From Variovorax sp. PBL-E5 (GTDB lineage: Bacteria > Pseudomonadota > Gammaproteobacteria > Burkholderiales > Burkholderiaceae_C): a DNA stretch of 64,000 nt. The stretch lies in NCBI RefSeq assembly GCF_901827185.1, contig NZ_LR594671.1, positions 62,001-126,000 of the forward strand. The letters are read 5' to 3'. Numbering within the stretch: the first letter of the stretch is position 1; each line of letters begins with the position of its first letter. The translations under genes and the position numbers were made by a program. Below are positions 16,947-24,594 of the stretch, one piece after another. The notes under the pieces are model-generated. The model did not search any database. It was not told the origin of the DNA and saw nothing but the letters and a program-made list of their open reading frames with translations.

Positions 16947-17408
16947 GTGAAGTTCGCCGAGTTCCACGTGGGCCAGGTCATCGAGGCCGGGCCCTATCTC
17001 GTGACCGAGGCGGAGGTGCTGCAGTTCGCGAAGGCCTATGACCCGCAGTGGTTCCATACCGATCCCGATGCGGCGTCCGGCAGTCCCTTCGGCGGATTGA
17101 TCGCGAGCGGATGGCATACGGCATCGATCGCGATGCGGCTCCTGACCGATGCGGCATTGGTCGGCTCCGAGTCCTTCGCTTCGCCGGGGCTCGCGTACCT
17201 CAAGTGGCCGAACCCCGTGCGGCCCGGCGATGCGCTGCGGCTCGCAGCCGAAGTGGTCGAAGTCCGAAGGTCGGAGAAGCGCCCGACCCTCGGCATCCTG
17301 CGCTGGCAATGGCGCCTGTTCAACCAGCGCAAGTCGATGGTGCTGGACCTCGAAGCGACCAGCCTGTTCCGGCTCGGTCCCATCGAACCCGGCGCGGCCA
17401 CCGCCTAG
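16947..17408 (+). CDS. MaoC-like (R)-enoyl-CoA hydratase-type protein
   Basis: 153 residues from a GTG start ten bases after the boxA stop, so part of the boxCBA transcript. It has a hotdog fold of the MaoC dehydratase type. The hydratase-2 signature is visible with D32 and H37 in YDPQWFHTD and the following SPFGGLIASGWHT. It could hydrate an unsaturated CoA ester below 3,4-dehydroadipyl-CoA, a step otherwise left to general beta-oxidation enzymes. That role is inferred from position. The GTG start is supported by the conserved beginning (KFAEFHVGQ) and absence of an upstream alternative. Confidence 0.85.
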   Translation: MKFAEFHVGQVIEAGPYLVTEAEVLQFAKAYDPQWFHTDPDAASGSPFGGLIASGWHTASIAMRLLTDAALVGSESFASPGLAYLKWPNPVRPGDALRLAAEVVEVRRSEKRPTLGILRWQWRLFNQRKSMVLDLEATSLFRLGPIEPGAATA

Positions 17409-17451
17409 CCAGAGCCCCTGCGTGCCCGCAATGGGTGCGCTGCGCGAGCGT

Positions 17452-17469
17452 TGCGATTTCTGCATCGCA
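17452..17469. promoter_or_regulatory. Inverted repeat upstream of the flavin monooxygenase operon
   Basis: TGCGAT and ATCGCA form a perfect 6-6-6 inverted repeat 88 bases before the monooxygenase ATG. It contains two T-N11-A pairs, the generic LysR-family box. A LysR gene ends this operon, which makes it the candidate regulator. Confidence 0.45.
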
Positions 17470-17557
17470 GCGTACGAAAACCAATGCTTGTCCGCGGCCC
17501 GGCCCGCGCGGAATATCGCGTCCTCGTTCACGCATTCCGCCCACGCACCTCGCCGCC

Positions 17558-18931
17558 ATGAAAGCCTCTTCTTCGAAACCTCGCCTCGCGCTCGGCCTGC
17601 TGATCCACCCGACCGGCAACCATGTCGCCTCCTGGCTCCATCCTTCCGCGCAGGTCGACGCGGGCTCCAACTTCGCGCACTACGCGCAACTCGCGAAGAC
17701 CGCCGAGGCCGGCTGCTTCGACTTCATGTTCCTGGCCGACGCGCTCGCGGTGCGCGGCGGCCACATGGAAGCGCTCTCGCGCTGGCCGCAGTACATGGCC
17801 TACTTCGAGCCGACCACGCTGCTGTCGGCGCTGGCCGCGCTCACGCGCAACCTCGGGCTGGTCGCGACCGCGACCACCAGCTACAACGAGCCCTTCAACA
17901 TCGCGCGCCGCTTCGCCTCGCTCGACCACATCAGCCACGGCCGCGCGGGCTGGAACGTCGTCACCTCGTCCAACCCGGACGAGGCGCTCAACTTCGGCCG
18001 GCCCGAACATTTCAAGCATGGCGACCGCTATGCGCGTGCACGCGAATTCGTCGAGGTCGTCAAGAAGCTCTGGGATTCCTGGGAGGACGATGCCTTCATC
18101 CGCGACCGCGCATCGGGCCGCTACTTCGAGCCGTCGAAGCTCCACGTCGCCCACCATGCGCAGGAGCACTTCAACGTCCGCGGCCCGCTCAACATCTCGC
18201 GCGCGCCGCAGGGCTATCCGGTGATCGCGCAGGCCGGCGCCTCCGAGGACGGCCGCGAGCTCGCGGCGCACAGCGCCGAGATCGTCTTCACGCCCCTGCA
18301 TTCGCTCGACAAGGCCAAGGCCTTCTACCAGGACGTGAAGCGCCGCATGGACAAATACCGGCGTGCCGAAGACCAGATGAAGATCACCCCCGGCCTCAAC
18401 GTGATCGTCGGCGCGACCCGCGGCGAAGCGGTGCGCAAGCAGAAGCATCTCGAATCGCTGGTGCATCCGGCCGTCGGGCTGGAACTGCTGTCCAATGCGC
18501 TCGGCGGCATCGACCTGTCCGGCTGCGATCTCGACCGGCCGCTGCCCCTGTCGCTGATCCCCGAGGACACCAACACCAGCAAGGGAACGCTCGCGCACAC
18601 GATCGAGATGTCGCAGAAGGAAGGCACGACGGTGCGCCAGCTCTATCTCGAGTACGCGGGCGCGCGCGGCCAGCGAACCCTGCTCGGCACGCCGCAGAGC
18701 ATCGTCGACGACATGGAGGAATGGTTCCATTCGAAGGGCGTCGACGGCTTCCTGATCCAGCCTTCGGTCGCGCCCGCCGACCTGGTCGATTTCGTCGATC
18801 TCGTCGTGCCCGAACTGCAGCGGCGCGATCTGCTGCGCACTTTCTACGAAGGCGGCACGCTCAGAGCCAACCTCCGGCTGGCCCGGCCGGACAATCGCCA
18901 TGCGGGCTCGGCCACAGGAGAACGGTCATGA
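17558..18931 (+). CDS. FMNH2-dependent monooxygenase of the NtaA/SnaA/DszA family
   Basis: 457 residues, typical length for the luciferase-like NtaA/SnaA/DszA branch of two-component flavin monooxygenases. GLLIHPTGNHVASWLHP at the start, ATATTSYNEPFNIAR (about 100-114), GWNVVTS, and GYPVIAQAGASEDGRELAA match that branch. They use FMNH2 supplied by a separate reductase, here encoded by the next gene with an ATGA overlap. Known substrates include nitrilotriacetate, EDTA and dibenzothiophene sulfone. The substrate is not readable, but sulfur- or nitrogen-containing chelating compounds are favoured. Confidence 0.88.
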   Translation: MKASSSKPRLALGLLIHPTGNHVASWLHPSAQVDAGSNFAHYAQLAKTAEAGCFDFMFLADALAVRGGHMEALSRWPQYMAYFEPTTLLSALAALTRNLGLVATATTSYNEPFNIARRFASLDHISHGRAGWNVVTSSNPDEALNFGRPEHFKHGDRYARAREFVEVVKKLWDSWEDDAFIRDRASGRYFEPSKLHVAHHAQEHFNVRGPLNISRAPQGYPVIAQAGASEDGRELAAHSAEIVFTPLHSLDKAKAFYQDVKRRMDKYRRAEDQMKITPGLNVIVGATRGEAVRKQKHLESLVHPAVGLELLSNALGGIDLSGCDLDRPLPLSLIPEDTNTSKGTLAHTIEMSQKEGTTVRQLYLEYAGARGQRTLLGTPQSIVDDMEEWFHSKGVDGFLIQPSVAPADLVDFVDLVVPELQRRDLLRTFYEGGTLRANLRLARPDNRHAGSATGERS

Positions 18932-19458
18932 CCTCATCCATGCTCGAACGCAAGGCGCCCTCTGCGCCGACCGCCGAATTGCCGGCCCGCTTCAAGGCCG
19001 CGATGCGCGGCGTGGCCGGCACGGTGACCATCGTCACCGCGACGCAGGGCGAACGCTTCGTCGGCATGGCGGCGACGGCCTTCAGCGCCGTGTCGATGGA
19101 CCCGCCCTCGCTGCTGGTCTGCGTCAACACCGACGCATCGATCCATGCCGCGATCGTGAAGACGCGAAGCTTCTGCGTGAACATCCTGCACCGTTCCAAC
19201 GAGCCGGTCTGCCACTTCTTCGGCGGCAAGTTCACGCAGGAGGAGCGCTTCGCGGCCACCGAATGGAAGGCCACCGAGCGCGGCCTGCCCTATCTCGCCT
19301 CGTCGCAGGCCACGCTCGAATGCGAGCTGTCGGACAGCATCGACCATGGCAGCCATTCGATCTTCGTCGGCAACGTGCTGGCGGCGCGCCTGGGCGATGC
19401 GATCAATCCGCTGCTCTATCTCGACGGCCGCTACGAATCCATTGCGGCGCACGGCTGA
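18928..19458 (+). CDS. FMN reductase (flavin reductase-like domain)
   Basis: 176 residues. Flavin-reductase-like domain with VAGTVTIVTA, GMAATAFSAVSMDPPSLLVCVN (shared by HpaC/NtaB-type reductases) and the closing LLYLDGRYE. It supplies reduced FMN from NAD(P)H to the monooxygenase encoded just upstream; the four-base overlap fixes them as a pair. AGGAG precedes the ATG at 18928. The following gene starts 28 bases later with its own AGGAG. Confidence 0.9.
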   Translation: MTSSMLERKAPSAPTAELPARFKAAMRGVAGTVTIVTATQGERFVGMAATAFSAVSMDPPSLLVCVNTDASIHAAIVKTRSFCVNILHRSNEPVCHFFGGKFTQEERFAATEWKATERGLPYLASSQATLECELSDSIDHGSHSIFVGNVLAARLGDAINPLLYLDGRYESIAAHG

Positions 19459-19486
19459 AGAACCCATTCGAATCAAGGAGACATCC

Positions 19487-19684
19487 ATGAAAGCAATCTA
19501 CGGGCTGGCAGTGATTCCCTTCATCGGGTTCCTGTCCGGCGGCGCGATCCTGTCGAAGGTCGACCCGCTGTTTCTCGGGCTTCCCTTTTTGATGGTGTGG
19601 AACATCGCCTGGATGTTCATCTCGTCCGGCATCCTGGCCGTGATCTACTGGTTCGACTCGCACGCAGAGGACGCTCAACCATGA
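19487..19684 (+). CDS. DUF3311 small inner-membrane protein, SSF partner
   Basis: 65 residues, with two hydrophobic segments (about 4-22 and 32-56) separated by the loop KVDPLFLGLPFL, the DUF3311 pattern. AAGGAG lies seven bases before the ATG. It overlaps the symporter gene by ATGA. DUF3311 proteins commonly sit next to sodium:solute symporters of the monocarboxylate type and are thought to be a small subunit, though proof is scarce. Confidence 0.85.
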   Translation: MKAIYGLAVIPFIGFLSGGAILSKVDPLFLGLPFLMVWNIAWMFISSGILAVIYWFDSHAEDAQP

Positions 19685-21174
19685 ACGCCGCATTGATCGT
19701 CATCGCCATCTTCTTCGCCTGCGCGCTCGCCGCCGGCCTCGTCGCGCGGCGCGGCATCACGATGAACCTCAAGGAATGGGCCGTGGCCGGCCGCGGCTTC
19801 GGCACCGTCATCACCTTCGTGCTGATCGCCGGCGAAGTGTTCTCGACCTACTCCTTCCTCGGCGCAACCGGCTGGGCCTACGGACGCGGCGCGCCCACCT
19901 TCTACTACCTGGCCTGCGCGTCGCTGGCCTTCGTCATCGGCTACTGGAGCCTGCCGCGGCTGTGGGCCTATGCGCAGGAGCGCGGGCTCATTTCCTTCTC
20001 CGACTACTTCGAATCCAAGTACCGCAGCAAGCCGCTCGGCGTGATCGTGTGCGTCATCGCGCTGCTGGCGATGATTCCGCTGCTGGTCATCCAGCTGCGC
20101 GGACTCGGCATCATCGTCGCCGAGACCTCGTATGGCGCGATCAGCGAGAACGCGGCGATCTGGATCGGGCTGTCGATCATGGTCGTCTACATCGTCGTCT
20201 CGGGCATCCGCGGCGCGGCGACCGTGGCGGTGATCAAGGACATCTCGATCTTCGCGCTCGCGCTCTTTCTCGGCATCTACCTGCCGCTGCATTACTTCGG
20301 CAGCTACGCGCACATGTTCAGCGCGATCTCGACGGCCAAGCCCCATCACTTCCAGTTGCCGGACAAGGGACTCAACCTCAGCTGGTACAACTCCACCGTC
20401 ATCCTGATCTCGCTCGGCTTCTACCTCTACCCCTACCAGTTCACCAGCATCTACGCCGCGCGCAGCCTCAATGCCGTGCGCAAGAACGCGGTGATCCTGC
20501 CGCTCTACCAGACGCTGATCACCTGCATGTACATGGTCGGCTTCGCGGCGATCCTCGTCGTGCCGGGGCTCGAGGGTGCGTCGGTGGACCTCGCGCTCTT
20601 TCGCATCAGCAAGCTGTCCTTCGATCCGTGGTTCGTCGGCGTGATCGGCGGCGTCGGGCTGCTGACCGCGGTGGTGCCCGGCGCGATGATCCTGCTCAAC
20701 GCATCGACCATGGTCGGCAAGAACATCTACAAGGAATACTTCAACCCCTCGGCGCCCGACACGCGCGTCGAGCGCGTCGCCAAGATCACCGTGCCGCTCT
20801 ATGCGCTGGTCGCGGTCATCGCGCTGTTCAAGTCCGGCATCGAGATGGTGCCGCTCGCGCTGCTCGCGTCCAACCTGCTGAACCAGCTCTTCCCGTCCTT
20901 CATCATCGGCCTGTTCCGCCGCGACGCCATCAACGGCCGGGCGCCGATCGCGGGCATCGCCGCCGGCATGATGCTCATCGCCTACGTGATGCTGGGGTAC
21001 GATGGCAGCGTGGCCCGGGCCTTGCCCTTTGCGCCGGACTTCATCCAGTCATGCAACCTCGGACTCCTGGCATTGCTGCTCAACCTCGCGGTGTTTCTCG
21101 CGGCGATGAAGCTCTGGCCTGAAAGCAGCAGACAGGCCGCCGACGAATCCTTCTCGATGCCGCGCAGCGCATAG
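19681..21174 (+). CDS. Sodium:solute symporter (SSF) family transporter
   Basis: 497 residues, about 13 membrane segments. The N-terminal segment leads into LKEWAVAGRGFGTVITFVLIAGEVFSTYSF, with the SSF-typical GRGFG and the Na+ site helix; SYFESKYRSK-like residues (SDYFESKYRS) follow. It resembles monocarboxylate permeases of the MctP/PanF/YhjB group. Start at the ATG overlapping DUF3311. With the monooxygenase pair it forms a likely uptake-and-oxidation operon. The cargo is probably a small carboxylate-bearing compound. Confidence 0.9.
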   Translation: MNAALIVIAIFFACALAAGLVARRGITMNLKEWAVAGRGFGTVITFVLIAGEVFSTYSFLGATGWAYGRGAPTFYYLACASLAFVIGYWSLPRLWAYAQERGLISFSDYFESKYRSKPLGVIVCVIALLAMIPLLVIQLRGLGIIVAETSYGAISENAAIWIGLSIMVVYIVVSGIRGAATVAVIKDISIFALALFLGIYLPLHYFGSYAHMFSAISTAKPHHFQLPDKGLNLSWYNSTVILISLGFYLYPYQFTSIYAARSLNAVRKNAVILPLYQTLITCMYMVGFAAILVVPGLEGASVDLALFRISKLSFDPWFVGVIGGVGLLTAVVPGAMILLNASTMVGKNIYKEYFNPSAPDTRVERVAKITVPLYALVAVIALFKSGIEMVPLALLASNLLNQLFPSFIIGLFRRDAINGRAPIAGIAAGMMLIAYVMLGYDGSVARALPFAPDFIQSCNLGLLALLLNLAVFLAAMKLWPESSRQAADESFSMPRSA

Positions 21175-21189
21175 ACCCCGCACACGACG

Positions 21190-22125
21190 ATGAAGGGACG
21201 CATTAGCTCGCTCTCGATGCTGTACCTGGCCGAGGTGGCCGATGCGGGTTCCATCCGCCTGGCCGCCGAGCGCCTCTTCATCTCGCCCTCGGCGCTCAAC
21301 CGCAAGATCCTGCTGCTCGAAGAGCAATTGGGCGCCGCCATCTTCAAGCGCGCGGCCCGCGGCGTCACCCTCACCGGCGCGGGCGAGATCATGCTTGCCG
21401 CCGCCCGCCAGACCGAACGCAACCTCGCCACCGCCATCTCGCAGGTCGAGGCGCTGCGCGGCCTCAAGCGCGGCCACGTCAACTTCGGCACGCTCACCGG
21501 CTTCGCGGAGAAGGCCGTGCCCGAACTGCTGGCGGCCTGGCGCGTATCGCACCCCGAGGTCACTTTCAACTTCTACGCCGGCAACTCGCGCGACATCGTG
21601 CAGCAGGTGCTTGAAGGCCGGCTCGACCTCGGCCTGTGCTGGGACCCGCCGAGCTCCACGCCCGTGCGCCGCGTGGCCTCGGCCGACATCCCGATCGGCG
21701 TTGCGATGCAGCCCGACCATCCGCTGGCGGCGCGCAAGAAGGTGCGGCTGCGCGAATGCCTGGAGTACGCGGTCGTCTTCCCCTCGCGCGGCATGGAGTT
21801 CCGCACGGTGCTGGACCGCATCAACATCGGCATCGAGAGCCGGGTGACGCCGGCCGTCGAAGTCAACTCGATCGCGGCGCTCAGGCAGCTCGCGCTCATC
21901 GGCAACGACCTCGTGCTGATCACCGCCAACTCGGTGATCGACGAGATCGAGGCCGGCACCATCGTGCTTCGGCCGCTGGAGGATCCGGGCTGCGACCTGC
22001 TCAAGCTCAGCCTGTTCACCAAGGACTCCGACAGCCTGCCGGCCGTGGCGGACGTGGTGATCGCGGGCCTGGAGCGGGAGCTGGGGATGATCAGGGAGCG
22101 GGTGGCCGGGATCTATTCGGCATAG
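21190..22125 (+). CDS. LysR-family regulator
   Basis: 311 residues. An N-terminal winged HTH (about 8-66) contains GSIRLAAERLFISPSALNRKILLLEEQLG. A substrate-binding domain follows from about 93. It lies 15 bases after the symporter gene and so is likely co-transcribed, which gives autoregulation through the 17.45-kb inverted repeat if that is its site. Its 3-prime end overlaps the convergent aldolase gene by 13 bases. The ligand is unknown. Confidence 0.9.
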   Translation: MKGRISSLSMLYLAEVADAGSIRLAAERLFISPSALNRKILLLEEQLGAAIFKRAARGVTLTGAGEIMLAAARQTERNLATAISQVEALRGLKRGHVNFGTLTGFAEKAVPELLAAWRVSHPEVTFNFYAGNSRDIVQQVLEGRLDLGLCWDPPSSTPVRRVASADIPIGVAMQPDHPLAARKKVRLRECLEYAVVFPSRGMEFRTVLDRINIGIESRVTPAVEVNSIAALRQLALIGNDLVLITANSVIDEIEAGTIVLRPLEDPGCDLLKLSLFTKDSDSLPAVADVVIAGLERELGMIRERVAGIYSA

Positions 22126-22868
22126 CCCGGCAACTCGCGGTCGAGCACGCGCATCATGGCTTCGAAGAACAGCCGCTCGCGCTCCGCGCGCGGGTGGCGG
22201 TCGTCCTGCCCCGGGGTCTGCACCTGCCGGACCATCTCGTCGCTCAACACGGCCAGCGGGCGCCCGGTGGCCAGCGCGAGCATCTGCATGCGGCAGACCC
22301 GCTCGATGCGGTAGAGGCGGCGGTAGGCCTCGGCCACGGTGTTGCCGACCACCAGCACCCCGTGGTTCTTCATGAAGACGATCGGCTTGTCGCGCGCGAG
22401 GGCCGCCAGGCGCTCGCCTTCGGACAGGCTGCTCGCGGTGCCTGTGTAGTCGTCGTCGTAGGCGATCTGCGTGCTCACCAGCGCCGCCGTCTGGCTCGCA
22501 GGCTGCAGCCGGTTGTCCTGCAGCATGTTGAGCGCCGTGGCCCAGGTCTGGTGGGTGTGCAGCACCACCTTCGCGCCGGTGATGCGGTGGATCGGCGCGT
22601 GAATGCACTGCGCGGAAATCTCCACCACGCCGTCGCCTTCGTGCGTGACACCCTGCTCATCGAAGACCAGCAACTCGCTCGCACGGGCCTCCGACCAATG
22701 ACAGCCGAAAGGCATGATCAGGAATCGGTCCTCGCGCCCCGGCACCACCATGGTGAAGTGGTTGTCGATGCCTTCGTCGAGTTCGTGCAGCGCCGCCATG
22801 CGATAGGCCGCCGCGAGATGGATGCGCGCCTGCGTGATCGGATCGACGCTGGGGTTCATGGTCGCCAT
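22113..22868 (-). CDS. Class II aldolase/adducin-family protein
   Basis: 251 residues. Metal ligands of the class II aldolase fold are visible: HTHQTWA near the middle and the third histidine in FMKNHGVLVVG; DNHFTMVVPG near the N terminus matches the family. It shares one base with the stop of the Bug-protein gene (TGATG), so it is translationally coupled; MNPSVD three codons in is an alternative start. Such proteins act as aldolases, epimerases or decarboxylases on small sugar acids. The exact reaction is not assignable. Confidence 0.85.
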   Translation of the reverse strand: MATMNPSVDPITQARIHLAAAYRMAALHELDEGIDNHFTMVVPGREDRFLIMPFGCHWSEARASELLVFDEQGVTHEGDGVVEISAQCIHAPIHRITGAKVVLHTHQTWATALNMLQDNRLQPASQTAALVSTQIAYDDDYTGTASSLSEGERLAALARDKPIVFMKNHGVLVVGNTVAEAYRRLYRIERVCRMQMLALATGRPLAVLSDEMVRQVQTPGQDDRHPRAERERLFFEAMMRVLDRELPGYAE

Positions 22869-23818
22869 CAGTTGATGTGGATGTTGGCCTTCTGGATCAC
22901 GTCCTTCATCAGCGCGTCATCCTTGGCGATCTGCGCCTTGAAGTCGGCCGGCCCTTCGAACGCGCCCGACATGCTCATGGCAGTCAGCTTGCTCTTGTCG
23001 ATGCCTTCCATCACGTCCTTCGACGCGGCCCCGATCTGGTCGACGATGTTCGCGGGCGTGCCCTTGGGCGCGAAGACGCCATACCAGTTCGGCACGTCGA
23101 GGTCCACGCCGAGCTCCTTCAAGGTCGGCACGTTCGGCAGATCGGGGTGGCGCGTGCCCACCATGCTCGCGATGGCCTTCAGCTGCCCGGCTTTCACCTG
23201 CGGCACGACCACGCTGTCGTAGACGACGTCCACGCGCCCGCTCAGCAGGTCGGGAATGAATTCCGCCGAACCCTTGTAGGGCACGTGCACCGTGTTCACG
23301 CCCGTCTTGAGGTTGATCAGTTCGCCCATCAGGTGCGTCATGGTGGCCGGGCCGGCCGAGCCGAAGGAATACTTGCCCGGATGCTTCTTCATCTCGGCGA
23401 CCACCTCGGCGAAGTTGTTGCCCGGAAAGTCCTTGCGCACCACCATCATCGGAATCCAGGTGGTGAGCCGCGCGACGGGCACGAAGTCGGTGAGCGGGTC
23501 GTACGGGAGCTGCTGCAGATGCGGCGTCACGACGAAAACCCCCGTCGGCGCGACGAACAGCACGCTGCCGTCGTTGGCGCCGCGCATCGCCGCCTGCGCA
23601 CCGATCACGCCGCCGGCGCCCGGCTTGTTGTCGACGATGACGGCGCGTCCCAGCTTCTTGCCGAGCGCTTCGGCATAGAGCCGCGCGATGTTGTCCGCAT
23701 TGCCGCCGGCCGGGTAGGGCACGATGACGCGGATGGGCTTGTCCTGCTGCGCGGCGGCAGGCAGGGCGAAGGCGGCGGCAAGGGCCAGGGCAAGGGCGAG
23801 GACGGGCCTGCGTTTCAT
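22868..23818 (-). CDS. Bug/TctC-family periplasmic binding protein
   Basis: 316 residues from MKRRPVLALA at 23818, with a clean signal peptide ending at AAA-QQ near residue 22. The Bug signature follows immediately: PIRVIVPYPAGGNADNIARL, then PGAGGVIGAQAAMRG. These proteins bind carboxylates, aromatic acids or amides, usually feeding TctAB transporters. No TctA or TctB gene is nearby, so it either serves a distant membrane pair or acts in sensing. It is third in the CoA-synthetase/hydratase/Bug/aldolase operon. Confidence 0.9.
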   Translation of the reverse strand: MKRRPVLALALALAAAFALPAAAQQDKPIRVIVPYPAGGNADNIARLYAEALGKKLGRAVIVDNKPGAGGVIGAQAAMRGANDGSVLFVAPTGVFVVTPHLQQLPYDPLTDFVPVARLTTWIPMMVVRKDFPGNNFAEVVAEMKKHPGKYSFGSAGPATMTHLMGELINLKTGVNTVHVPYKGSAEFIPDLLSGRVDVVYDSVVVPQVKAGQLKAIASMVGTRHPDLPNVPTLKELGVDLDVPNWYGVFAPKGTPANIVDQIGAASKDVMEGIDKSKLTAMSMSGAFEGPADFKAQIAKDDALMKDVIQKANIHIN

Positions 23819-23856
23819 GGTGATGATGTCTCCGTGGATGTCGAGGGTTCTTTGCT

Positions 23857-24594
23857 TCAACGGCCTTCGAAGCGAGGCTTGCGTTTGTCCTTGAAGGCGC
23901 GCTTGCCTTCTTCCAGGTCCTCGCTCAGGCGGATCGCATCCAGTTGCTGGAGCGTGCGCGCATAGATCTCGGACGGGCTCTGCGGAATGATCTGGCTGAC
24001 GAAGCGCTTGATGGTGCGGATCACCAGCGGCGCCATGCCGGCGATCTCCTCGGCCATGGCCAGGGCCACCTCCAGCTGCCGGCCGACGGGTGTCACCTGG
24101 TTGATCAGGCCCACTTCATAAGCGCGCTGTGCATCCATCTGCCGGCCCAGCAGCATCACCTCCATCGCCACCTTCTGCGGAATGCGCGCGGCCAGCGCGG
24201 TGATGAAGCCCTGCGTGAGGCCGATCTTCGCCTCCGGGTAGCTGAACTTCGTGTTCTCGGCCGCGACGGCGAGGTCGCAGGTCGCGGTGAGCGTGATGCC
24301 GCCGCCGATGCACCAGCCGGCGATGGCCGCGATGATGGGCTTGTCGGTCACGATGCCGGCGCCGGGCGTGCAGCGCCAGAACTCCGGAATATCGTTGAGG
24401 TCGGCGCCGGCCGTGAAGGCCTCGTTGCCGGCGCCGGTGATCACGGCCACGCGCTGCGACGCGTCGGCGTCGAACTCGGCGAAGCCGCGCTGCAGATCGA
24501 GCGCCGTCGCCTGCGAGAGCGCGTTGCGCTTGGCCGCGTTGTCGATGGTGAAGACGGTGACCGCGCCGCGGCGGTCGATGCGAAGGCAACTCAT
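23857..24594 (-). CDS. Enoyl-CoA hydratase/isomerase family protein
   Basis: 245 residues from MSCLRIDRRG at 24594, overlapping the upstream synthetase stop by ATGA. It has the crotonase fold. The oxyanion-hole motifs are FTAGADLNDI (about 60-69) and AGWCIGGGITL, and the catalytic-glutamate region SYPEAKIGLTQGF is intact. It acts on a CoA ester made by the synthetase next door. The long in-frame extension upstream lies within the synthetase gene and is not coding. Confidence 0.9.
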   Translation of the reverse strand: MSCLRIDRRGAVTVFTIDNAAKRNALSQATALDLQRGFAEFDADASQRVAVITGAGNEAFTAGADLNDIPEFWRCTPGAGIVTDKPIIAAIAGWCIGGGITLTATCDLAVAAENTKFSYPEAKIGLTQGFITALAARIPQKVAMEVMLLGRQMDAQRAYEVGLINQVTPVGRQLEVALAMAEEIAGMAPLVIRTIKRFVSQIIPQSPSEIYARTLQQLDAIRLSEDLEEGKRAFKDKRKPRFEGR

